Shown: positions 6,531 through 12,344 of the stretch, piece by piece
How the letters are laid out: the number at the start of each line of letters is the position of its first letter
Position numbering within the stretch: the stretch's first letter is position 1
DNA from: Methanocorpusculum sp. UBA424
GTDB lineage: Archaea; Halobacteriota; Methanomicrobia; Methanomicrobiales; Methanocorpusculaceae
DNA: 12,447 bases
Reading direction: 5' to 3'
Assembly: GCA_002498375.1 (NCBI GenBank)
Contig: DAHC01000009.1
Span: forward strand, 1 to 12,447
The notes under the pieces: model-generated
What the model saw: the letters and a program-made list of their open reading frames with translations, nothing else
Databases searched by the model: none
What the model was told of the DNA's origin: nothing
Position numbers and translations under genes: made by a program

Positions 6531-7868
6531 ATGTATAGAACTGCAATAGATGAGCTTAGGAAGTGGAAATCGTCAGAATACCGCAAACCGTTGATCGTAA
6601 ACGGGGTCAGGCAGGTAGGTAAAACCTGGCTGCTCAAAGAGTTTGGCAGACAAAATTATCAGAACACCGTATATGTCAACTTTGAGGAAAATCCCGAATA
6701 CAAATCGTTTTTTGACACCACTAAAGACATCGAAAGAATTCTCCCGAATCTTGCAGTTGCCAAAAAACAGACAATACGGCCAGGGGACACTCTCCTCATC
6801 TTTGATGAGATCCAGGAGTGTCCGGATGCCTTGAATTCTCTCAAATATTTTTATGAGAATGGTCCTGAGTATCATATTGTGTGTGCCGGGTCACTTCTCG
6901 GCGTTGCACTCTCAAGACCTACCTCATTTCCTGTTGGAAAAGTTGAGTTTCTCACTCTTCGCCCCATGACCTTTTCTGAGTTTCTGATCGCGGGCGGAGA
7001 TGAGAATCTGGCTTCCTATCTTGACGGCATCCGGGAGATCGAACCGATACCAGAGGCATTTTTCGGTCCGCTTTGTGAGAAACTGAAGATGTATTATATC
7101 ATTGGAGGCATGCCCGAGGCAATTTATGCATGGACGAAGGAGCATGACATAAATCAGGTCCGAAAAATCCAGCAGAATATCCTGAATGCCTATACCCGCG
7201 ATTTTGCAAAACACATTCAGCCGTTGTCGGATGTTCCTAAAGTCATGTATATCTGGGAGTCCATTCCTTCTCAACTGGCAAAAGAAAACAGGAAGTTTCT
7301 GTATAATGTGGTGAAGGAAGGGGCGCGGGCACGGGAGTATGAGACTGCCCTTCAATGGCTTTGCGATGCGAATCTTGTGTGGAAAGTGTTCCGCATACGT
7401 TCCCCGGAACTGCCGATATCATCGCAGAAGGATCTCTCTGCTTTCAAAATATATCTGGCTGATGTCGGACTGCTCGGTTGTATGTCGGTCCTTGATCCTT
7501 CAGTTATTGCAGAAGGAGATGCAGTATTCAGCACGTTTAAGGGTGCGTTGGCAGAGAATTATGTTCTGGAGGCGATCGTTGGACAGTTTGAGGGGAACCC
7601 CGGTTATATGTCGTCGCTGAATCCAAAGTATGAGATCGATTTTATTATCCAGCGGAAAAATCAGATCATCCCAATTGAAGTGAAATCCGACCGGCATGTT
7701 ACGGGGAAGAGTCTGAAAAAATATAAAGAGCTGTATGGTGATTCGGTAAAGATCCGTGTCAGATATTCTCTGTTAAATCTGAAGCTGGATGATGATGTGT
7801 TGAATATTCCTTTGTTCATGGCCGACCATTCCGCACGGCTTCTTGATCTTGTCCTTGAAAGAGAGTAA
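6531..7868 (+). CDS. AAA_14/DUF4143 family ATP-binding protein
   Basis: A 445-aa protein of the archaeal/bacterial ATPase group with an N-terminal AAA_14 domain and a C-terminal DUF4143 domain. Walker A is GVRQVGKT (25-32), Walker B is LLIFDE (88-93), and CAGS (118-121) fits sensor 1. The C-terminal domain keeps a PD-(D/E)XK-like pattern: E342 in ALAENYV, D370 in YEIDFII, and EVK at 383-385, so a nuclease-like fold is possible. The cellular role of this family is not established; such genes are often patchily distributed and multiply copied in methanogens. Length is usual for the family and no break is seen. GGGAGAGG lies just upstream of the ATG and supports this start. The gene is probably controlled by the palindromic site at 6464-6508. 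Base composition is more AT-rich than the antiporter genes, consistent with separate acquisition. Confidence 0.92.
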   Translation: MYRTAIDELRKWKSSEYRKPLIVNGVRQVGKTWLLKEFGRQNYQNTVYVNFEENPEYKSFFDTTKDIERILPNLAVAKKQTIRPGDTLLIFDEIQECPDALNSLKYFYENGPEYHIVCAGSLLGVALSRPTSFPVGKVEFLTLRPMTFSEFLIAGGDENLASYLDGIREIEPIPEAFFGPLCEKLKMYYIIGGMPEAIYAWTKEHDINQVRKIQQNILNAYTRDFAKHIQPLSDVPKVMYIWESIPSQLAKENRKFLYNVVKEGARAREYETALQWLCDANLVWKVFRIRSPELPISSQKDLSAFKIYLADVGLLGCMSVLDPSVIAEGDAVFSTFKGALAENYVLEAIVGQFEGNPGYMSSLNPKYEIDFIIQRKNQIIPIEVKSDRHVTGKSLKKYKELYGDSVKIRVRYSLLNLKLDDDVLNIPLFMADHSARLLDLVLERE

Positions 7869-7891
7869 GAGGGAAAAAGAACAGGTTTCCT

Positions 7892-7908
7892 CACCTGATG
7901 ATGAGGTG
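7892..7908. terminator. Hairpin between converging genes
   Basis: CACCT and AGGTG (alternatively CCTCA and TGAGG) can pair in the 65-bp gap after the ATPase stop. A run of five T follows at about 7919-7923. It may end the ATPase transcript; the stem is short. Confidence 0.3.
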
Positions 7909-7933
7909 TGGAGCCGCGTTTTTCCATTTAAAC

Positions 7934-9195
7934 TCACGGACTGAGGTTCTGGAACATGATCCCAAGCCGGGTGATGAGGGCGGCAAGGATGAAATAGCCA
8001 ATGACGATGTGAATCGTTACGAAGATGAGTGCCGGATAATCCAGCCCTTCAGTCGCCAGATCGGTGATGCTGAACATCATGAGGTTGGTCTGCAGGACAG
8101 CGGTGCTGATATCCGGTGTTTGAAGGACTGTGGTCTTTGCTCCGGGAAGTATTGAACCTGGCAGGAACGGGAGAATATACTGATAGATGAATGCCCAGAG
8201 AATATTCCAGGCGAAGAATACTCCGATGACGCGTTTTGTTGAACTGCCATAATCGGAGAGCCACCAGAATACTCGGATAAAAGCGTTGATGACCCTATCG
8301 ATCCAGCAACGTTTCATTTTCCATTTACCTTTTTGATCGAGGTCTTTATTCAGGTTCTCCTTCGTTGTGACAGGTGTTTTCATTGGCCAATACCAAGCTT
8401 TTTTCAATGTAAAGTAGATGGTAGAGTTTTCCAAGGTAGGGTAATCATTAGGCTCGTATTTTTTTTTTGTGGTGGATATTTAATGAAATGCCAGATCATG
8501 CACCCAATACGCCATAGTTTCTTTGAGATATTCTCCAAATCAGGGTAAAATTTCGGTTTTTCATACCAAACTTTCCAGTGGATCTCCCGGATATTTCGTT
8601 CCAGTTTCGCTCTCAGACTCGGGTCTATGCGGGCCGCAGAAAGCCCGGTTCCCGTAAAATCAGTTTTATCATCTATGGTATTCTTGGTAAAGAGTGTCTC
8701 TCCATCCAAGATGGCATATTCGAAGGTTGCTCCCTCGAGATGTGCTTTACAGAATTATGCTCCTTTCATATGTGCTTCTTTAAACTTTGCCCCATTCAGG
8801 TGCGCTTCGTTGAACATTGCCCCCTCGAGATGTGCCCACCGGAAATCAGCTCCCTCGAGGTGCGCCTCCCGAAAATCTGCCTCCATAAGACGCGCGCCCC
8901 AAAAGTGTGTTCCCTCCAGATGCACTCTTTTGAAACTCACTCTGCGACGTATTGCCTCTCTAAAATCTATACCATCATAACCCAGTAATATAATCCCTTG
9001 TTGAGACTGTAACTCAACAATATTTTCTGGCTTCCACTCCTTATCCGGATGCAATTTGTTCCATCCTGATGCAAAATATCCTTCATAAAGGTCATTCCAC
9101 TCATCAATATTCTTATTCTCAGCACACTTTATGAGATATCCGGGACTCAGTTTTTTATACAGTTCCTTATCCTGTATTTCAGGTTTTTCCTCCAT
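7934..9195 (-). pseudogene. Broken gene: pentapeptide-repeat protein fused to a two-helix ion-channel-like domain
   Basis: The minus strand encodes a protein of 420 residues if two defects are repaired. Residues 73-165 are pentapeptide repeats (HLEGADFRWAHLEGAMFNEA pattern), a right-handed beta-helix. About 225-300 is a hydrophobic/basic linker. Residues 322-415 resemble a two-transmembrane potassium-channel domain: helix from RVIGVFFAW, pore segment LMMFSITDLATEGLDY, and helix LIFVTIHIVIGYFILAALITRLGIMF. Defect one is TAA at 8757-8755 (codon 147), exactly inside a repeat (KGA-stop-FCKAHLEGA), with coding continuing in the same frame. Defect two is a run of ten A (minus strand, 8468-8459), after which the frame changes; one more A restores KYPPQKKKYEPNDYPTLENS. 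The start at 9195 is chosen because the TATAAAA box at 9286-9280 predicts transcription start near 9256. The filter reads TEGLDY instead of the usual TxGxGD, so conductance was doubtful even before the breaks. Confidence 0.8.
8459..8468 (-). other. Ten-A run at the frameshift point
   Basis: On the minus strand the run is A10 between CCACCAC and TACGAG. Reading one base fewer than required moves translation into a frame that stops at about 8404. A length change of one base, or slippage by polymerase or ribosome, would join the two parts. Confidence 0.75.
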
Positions 9196-9279
9196 ATTAC
9201 AATAAATAGTCCCTTCCAGTATGAATAAATGCCGCGGGTGTTCCGTTTTTTCGTAATAGGACGGTAGAATTTTTATGTG

Positions 9280-9286
9280 TTTTATA
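9280..9286 (-). promoter_or_regulatory. TATA box of the broken pentapeptide gene
   Basis: TATAAAA within GGAGTATAAAACACA on the minus strand predicts transcription start near 9256, giving a leader of about 60 nt to the ATG at 9195. It argues against the longer open frame that reaches 9318. Confidence 0.5.
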
Positions 9287-9318
9287 CTCCCTGAAAAAAA
9301 GTATGCCATTTTTCTCAA

Positions 9319-9755
9319 TTAAAAAAAACAGGATTCCCCGCCGCGAGCCGCTCCGCGCCGACTCACAAGTCTAGAGACTTGGTCGCAAATCAAAGATTTG
9401 CTCCGCTAAGATCGCCGGCTGCGCCGTCGATCCGCCTCAGCTAAGGCCGCCCCTTCGGGGCAGCCCGCAGTCACTTCCCGCACCCCGAATTAGAGATAAG
9501 AGAGATCTTTACTCGCTAAGTAAGGAGCCGCCGGGGCGGCGACAGGATTTGCCCGAACGATCTCGCAAGTTTCCTTCGAAAACTTGCTCAGCTGAGTTTA
9601 TCGACTTCGTCGCCAAACCGCTCTCGATGAGGGAGGTGAGGATCACCAAATCCGATTCTTCTCGCCCGAAGGGCGGATTCGAGCGAGGGGCAAAGACCCG
9701 AGTCGGAGAGCAAAGCGAAGCTTTGTGATCGCGCCGATTCGCGGTTGGTTTTTCT
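9319..9755. repeat. Noncoding field of short hairpins with variable arms
   Basis: No credible gene is seen. The stretch is packed with short perfect inverted repeats: CAAGTCT/AGACTTG (9366-9381), GCAAATC-AAA-GATTTGC (9385-9401), GATCG..CGATC enclosing CGGC-TGC-GCCG (9410-9432), GCCCC-TTC-GGGGC (9449-9461), GCCGCC-GG-GGCGGC (9527-9540), GCAAGTTT/AAACTTGC (9565-9587), CTCAGCTGAG (9587-9596), CGCCC-GAA-GGGCG (9663-9675) and CAAAGC-GAA-GCTTTG (9711-9725). The GAA loop, or its complement TTC, recurs with different arms. The unit at 9683-9720 is a copy of the array unit at the right window edge. The field could be structured RNA, a protein-binding repeat, or debris of small mobile repeats. Confidence 0.75.
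9341..9490. repeat. Expanded copy of the core found at 9782-9825
   Basis: CCGCGAGCCGCTCCGCGCCG (9341-9360) and CCGCACCCCGAAT (9478-9490) recur at 9782-9801 and 9813-9825. In the right copy they are 11 bp apart; here 117 bp of hairpin units separate them. This looks like nested insertion of hairpin units into a compact core, or loss of them from the other copy. Confidence 0.7.
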
Positions 9756-9861
9756 TATGCGTCCAAAAATAGGATATTCCACCGCGAGCCGCTCCGCGCC
9801 GGAGTCGCGGCTCCGCACCCCGAATCAAAAAAGAGATGTTGAATATCCTTTTTTACGCATA
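9756..9861. mobile_element. 106-bp foldback (MITE-like) element
   Basis: The left end reads TATGCGT, CC, AAAAA, TA, GGATATTC (9756-9779) and the right end GAATATCC, T-run, ACGCATA (9841-9861). These are imperfect terminal inverted repeats with perfect outer 7-bp and inner 8-bp arms. The inside is also self-complementary: GAGCCGC (9786-9792) pairs with GCGGCTC (9807-9813), enclosing CTCCG-CGC-CGGAG (9792-9804). The whole can fold into one long multi-stem hairpin. It has no ORF. It could be a non-autonomous mobile element or a structured RNA; no target duplication was identified. Confidence 0.6.
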
Positions 9862-9879
9862 TAGAGAAGTATATTATGA

Positions 9880-9903
9880 GAAAAACCGGCACGCCGGTTT
9901 TTC
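9880..9903. other. 11-bp near-perfect palindrome with T-rich ends
   Basis: GAAAAACCGGC and GCCGGTTTTTC flank a 2-nt centre, AC. Read on either strand it is a GC stem followed by T-run, the shape of a bidirectional intrinsic terminator. It lies 47 bp outside the left end of the insertion sequence. Confidence 0.55.
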
Positions 9904-9949
9904 CGACAGCATTTTTCCAGACGGCGTGCGATTCCTGCGTAGGCGATAA

Positions 9950-9969
9950 CAGTACTTCACTAATTTTCC
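9950..9969. repeat. Left terminal inverted repeat of the insertion sequence
   Basis: 20-bp terminal repeat; pairs with 11383-11402 with three mismatches and lies directly inside the GATAA target duplication. Confidence 0.88.
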
Positions 9970-10020
9970 TTTTTCATCCCGAAAACCTCCCTCTGACAAG
10001 ATCACAATCAGCTAAACCTC

Positions 10021-10080
10021 CCCCTTCCCCTCAAAGAAACCCCTGCAAAAATATCCATCTACCCCTTCCCTCACACAACA
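10021..10080. other. G-depleted tail of the insertion sequence
   Basis: The plus strand has only two G in these 60 bases and is C- and A-rich; on the transposase strand it is G/T-rich. It lies after the transposase stop. The open frame crossing it runs over the IS boundary and is not credible as a gene. Confidence 0.6.
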
Positions 10081-10170
10081 AACAAGAAAACCCCCTCCGA
10101 CCTGACAGAACCAACAAAAGCCTTAGCTCGCCGCAAACCCAAAACATAGGTCAAAGAGAGGAAAATCTCC

Positions 10171-11328
10171 CTATCTTAACCGACTAATCCATCGTATCTC
10201 CCCTAAAATCCTCCTGAGCTCAGTATTTGCCAGCGTCACAAACACCTTCAACGGAAAGCTGTCTTCATCGATCACTTTCGGGCCTCGTTGAAGAAGAACG
10301 AAATAAGTATTTTGCAAAGAAACCCAAATATTTTCAATCACAAAGGTAATCAGCGCAAACAAATAGCGGACAACCGGATTTTTTGTACTGGTCTTCGGTT
10401 TGATCTCATTGCGGATCCGATAACTTGCCTCAATAGAGAACCGATGCTCATACATCCGTGAAATCTTCGAGATCCCCCAGTGTTCCACCCCGTAAAAAGC
10501 ATAACTATACCTGTCTTTCACTCGCCTGCCCTCTTTTGGAATACGTTTCACGATAATTCCCATGCTTATCGTCAGTTTATTGGGTCTTCCTTCTCCGATC
10601 GTGTAAGGAAGAACCGTCTTTTTCTTTGTTGCCCGGAGGAGATTGCGGATCTTTCCCCGCTTGTCCGGCATGGGAATGATAAACGGCATCTCTTTTTCCC
10701 TGAGCAGGTTCATCACAGGACGACCGTAAAATCCTCCGTCGAGATAGATCACTGAAGGTTTTATATGATGACGTTCCAGGGATTCCAGCAGTTTTCTGAC
10801 ATATTCTTGCGTAACGTGTCCTTTTTGCACGGGTAAGACACCGAGAACGAATTTTTCATTTTTCGTTACGACCGAGAGCGTAGCATAGGTGTAAAACTTG
10901 TAGATTGACTTCTTTCGCTGCGCTTTGATTATGTATTCTGCATTTTTCTCATCGATTTCTCCGTAATACGGATCGTGCGTATAGTCAATAGCAAACTCAT
11001 AGCTTTTATTAGGAGAGAGAATTTGTGCAGCGGTACTCCAGAGCAGGTCGAAGCTTTGGTCGATGAGGGTGGTCATGTCGAATTTTTTAAGATGATGACG
11101 AAGTGTTGTCTCGCTCCGAAACTTCTGAAACGTTTTTCGGGCTGAATGGAGAGATGAACGATTCAGAGAGAGCGAAATGAGATGGTGATAGAAGAGTTTG
11201 GGGGTCAGAGTGCCCTGTATCCGAAGGGGAAGGTGGTTCACCAGTGCGGTCGTTACACGTTTGAGACAATACGTGTTTGTCAAGACTTTTGCGTTGGTTT
11301 TCGGCTTTTTTATAGGTAAAGAGACCAT
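10171..11328 (-). CDS. ISH3-like DDE transposase
   Basis: A 385-aa transposase that catalyses movement of the surrounding element. Motifs in order: FAIDYTHDPYYGE with D115, VIYLDGGFYGRPVMNLL with D197, MPFIIPMPDKRGK (214-226), and HRFSIEASYRIRNEIKPKTS with E300, followed by a hydrophobic RYLFALITFVIENIWVSL segment. D115, D197 and E300 are the likely DDE triad. Full length and no stop or frameshift is seen, so the enzyme may be active. The start at 11328 follows a TATA-like TTTATATCC (11354-11346) whose centre is about 23 nt upstream, so the mRNA is probably leaderless. ISH3 assignment rests on motif resemblance plus element ends and 5-bp duplication; another IS4-superfamily subgroup is possible. 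Confidence 0.9.
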   Translation of the reverse strand: MVSLPIKKPKTNAKVLTNTYCLKRVTTALVNHLPLRIQGTLTPKLFYHHLISLSLNRSSLHSARKTFQKFRSETTLRHHLKKFDMTTLIDQSFDLLWSTAAQILSPNKSYEFAIDYTHDPYYGEIDEKNAEYIIKAQRKKSIYKFYTYATLSVVTKNEKFVLGVLPVQKGHVTQEYVRKLLESLERHHIKPSVIYLDGGFYGRPVMNLLREKEMPFIIPMPDKRGKIRNLLRATKKKTVLPYTIGEGRPNKLTISMGIIVKRIPKEGRRVKDRYSYAFYGVEHWGISKISRMYEHRFSIEASYRIRNEIKPKTSTKNPVVRYLFALITFVIENIWVSLQNTYFVLLQRGPKVIDEDSFPLKVFVTLANTELRRILGEIRWISRLR

Positions 11329-11345
11329 ATTTTGGTCCTTTACCC

Positions 11346-11354
11346 GGATATAAA
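11346..11354 (-). promoter_or_regulatory. TATA-like box of the IS transposase
   Basis: TTTATATCC on the minus strand, about 23 nt before the ATG at 11328 and inside the element, so the transposase carries its own promoter. A bulged dyad (GGTCCTTTA/TAAAGGTACC, 11334-11360) overlaps it and could be a binding site. Confidence 0.45.
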
Positions 11355-11382
11355 GGTACCGGATGTCAAGAAAAATAAGGGT

Positions 11383-11402
11383 GAAAAATTAGCGAACTAC
11401 TG
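11383..11402. repeat. Right terminal inverted repeat of the insertion sequence
   Basis: Reverse complement matches the left end at 17 of 20 positions; GATAA follows immediately at 11403-11407. Confidence 0.88.
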
Positions 11403-11442
11403 GATAAGCCGGAGCAGAGCACGACGACGCAAGAAAAATGCG

Positions 11443-11493
11443 ATTCGCGAGAATTCGCGGAGATTCGCGGTTGGTTTTTTTCTGATGCATCCA
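11443..11493. repeat. Three ATTCGCG motifs at 10-bp spacing and a dispersed repeat
   Basis: ATTCGCG occurs at 11443, 11453 and 11463, exactly one helical turn apart. The last runs into GATTCGCGGTTGGTTTTT (11462-11479), which also occurs at 9736-9753, and the resemblance goes on (ATGCATCCA here, ATGCGTCCA there). The remainder of 11403-11713 holds no credible gene; it contains a degenerate 18-bp tandem pair starting ATATCGACA at 11626 and 11644. Confidence 0.7.
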
Positions 11494-11713
11494 CACCCCC
11501 CCTTACACGAAACCGAAGTTGGCACAAAAAATACAGAGGAATCATGACATTTCCCCCGCGGTTTATCTTTTTTCCCCTCCAATATGGTAGTAGAGGTCGG
11601 CACACCGCCGAAGAAGACTCTTCCAATATCGACATACAATAGCATATCGACACAATAAACCAGAATAGAGAACTCTTTCGAACGGTTCCGGCTTCGGGAA
11701 AATAGAATACAAT

Positions 11714-12205
11714 ATGACAGCAGACTTTATTCAGACAGCAGTGTCTAAATCCGCGAAACGCACATTCAACGCATATTTCACGGACCCCGCCGATTATGAC
11801 GCCATCATCAGCGAAATCACCGGCGTTACAAACCCCCTCGGACTCGCCTCCGTCGAACTCGGCAAGCAGACCTACAAGACCCTTGTCGGGTATTACGACA
11901 GCACCACCGCCAAACTGACCGGGCAGGTTCAGGCAACGGCATTCACCCGTGCGGAATACAACGCCGCCATCGCCGCTCTTATCGGCAGTGCGGACCTCAA
12001 GACCGCATTCGGGAACGGCGGCACGGCTCAGGCATCCGAAATCGATACCGAAGTCACCTGGAACGTCAGAATCTCCTGCGTTCTTGGCGCAGACTCGTTC
12101 CAGATCAGCCTCAACCGGGACTCCATGACAGTCTCCGGCTATGCCGACGACGCGACTCTCGCGGCCGTCGATACCTGGGCAGACACGAAACCCGATCTCA
12201 ACTGA
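11714..12205 (+). CDS. 163-aa protein of unknown function
   Basis: No family is recognised with confidence. The protein is acidic, soluble-looking and rich in Ala, Thr and Asp, with a single Cys, no signal peptide and no membrane segment. The middle (about 75-100, TAFTRAEYNAAIAALIGSADLKTAF) looks helical; the part from about 113 (EVTWNVRISCVLGADSFQISLN) looks like beta strands. Third codon positions are mostly C or G, supporting a real gene on this strand rather than the longer open frame on the other strand. Upstream there is no clear ribosome site. A tiny membrane-peptide gene starts 18 nt after its stop, so the two probably form an operon. A small protein plus a tiny membrane protein recalls DUF1659/DUF2922/YvrJ-type gene sets of Firmicutes, but this is only a guess from layout. 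It lies between an insertion sequence and a repeat array, in accessory DNA. Confidence 0.72.
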   Translation: MTADFIQTAVSKSAKRTFNAYFTDPADYDAIISEITGVTNPLGLASVELGKQTYKTLVGYYDSTTAKLTGQVQATAFTRAEYNAAIAALIGSADLKTAFGNGGTAQASEIDTEVTWNVRISCVLGADSFQISLNRDSMTVSGYADDATLAAVDTWADTKPDLN

Positions 12206-12210
12206 GCAAA

Positions 12211-12217
12211 GGAGGAG
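12211..12217 (+). promoter_or_regulatory. Strong Shine-Dalgarno site GGAGGAG
   Basis: GGAGGAG stands 6 nt before the ATG at 12224, the best ribosome site in the window. It decides the start of the 38-residue gene and supports its being translated. Confidence 0.8.
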
Positions 12218-12223
12218 ATTTCC

Positions 12224-12340
12224 ATGCAAATCTCCACGAACCTCAGGAAGCTCATTATGGTCTTCCTCGGGTTTCTCATCATGCTCTTCGGCAAACTCGT
12301 CGAAGAATATGTGACCAAAAGAAAGGCAAAGTCAGGGTGA
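12224..12340 (+). CDS. 38-residue single-helix membrane peptide
   Basis: ATG to TGA encodes 38 residues: a short basic N-terminus (MQISTNLRK), a hydrophobic span LIMVFLGFLIMLFG (10-23) and a charged tail KLVEEYVTKRKAKSG. The basic flanks and single helix suggest a small membrane protein with the tail in the cytoplasm, but topology is uncertain. It is preceded by the strong ribosome site at 12211-12217 and follows the 163-aa gene by 18 nt, implying coupled expression. It is too short for normal ORF cut-offs. Function is unknown: a membrane anchor for the partner, a holin-like peptide or a toxin-like peptide are possibilities. Confidence 0.68.
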   Translation: MQISTNLRKLIMVFLGFLIMLFGKLVEEYVTKRKAKSG

Positions 12341-12344
12341 GAAA

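Larger units (their letters stand above)
9950..11402. mobile_element. Complete ISH3-like insertion sequence (1453 bp)
   Basis: The ends can be read directly. The left end CAGTACTTCACTAATTTTCC (9950-9969) and the reverse complement of the right end CAGTAGTTCGCTAATTTTTC (11383-11402) match at 17 of 20 bases. The five bases just outside both ends are identical, GATAA at 9945-9949 and 11403-11407, a 5-bp target duplication. Total length, one transposase gene and 5-bp duplication fit the ISH3 family of archaeal insertion sequences. The element carries a single apparently intact transposase gene on the minus strand and a 200-bp noncoding tail (9970-10170). Confidence 0.9.

Noticed and set aside
8755..8757. 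Recoding of the internal stop as pyrrolysine
   Set aside because: The codon is TAA, not the TAG used for pyrrolysine; a nonsense change is simpler.
8578..8988. Plus-strand frames with repeated Cys/Phe or Ala/Pro/Ser patterns
   Set aside because: The periodicity is the reverse strand of the pentapeptide repeats; no independent start signals.
9196..9318. Longer N-terminus (TTG at 9318) for the pentapeptide gene
   Set aside because: A TATAAAA box lies inside this stretch, so it is probably promoter and leader.
9319..9949. tRNA or other standard RNA gene among the hairpins
   Set aside because: No cloverleaf with T-loop GTTCRA and acceptor pairing was found; stems are local and independent.
9876..10187. 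Plus-strand open frame of 103 codons
   Set aside because: It crosses the left boundary of the insertion sequence and the GATAA duplication, has low-complexity Pro/Ser/Asn content and no promoter or ribosome site; it is a by-product of the G-poor tail.
11584..11658. 24-codon plus-strand ORF beginning MVVEVGTPPKK
   Set aside because: No ribosome site or suitable TATA spacing, and it consists partly of the degenerate 18-bp tandem pair.
11366..12229. Minus-strand open frame of 287 codons
   Set aside because: It spans the insertion-sequence end and opposes the 163-aa gene, whose codon use and downstream ribosome-site-linked gene support the plus strand.
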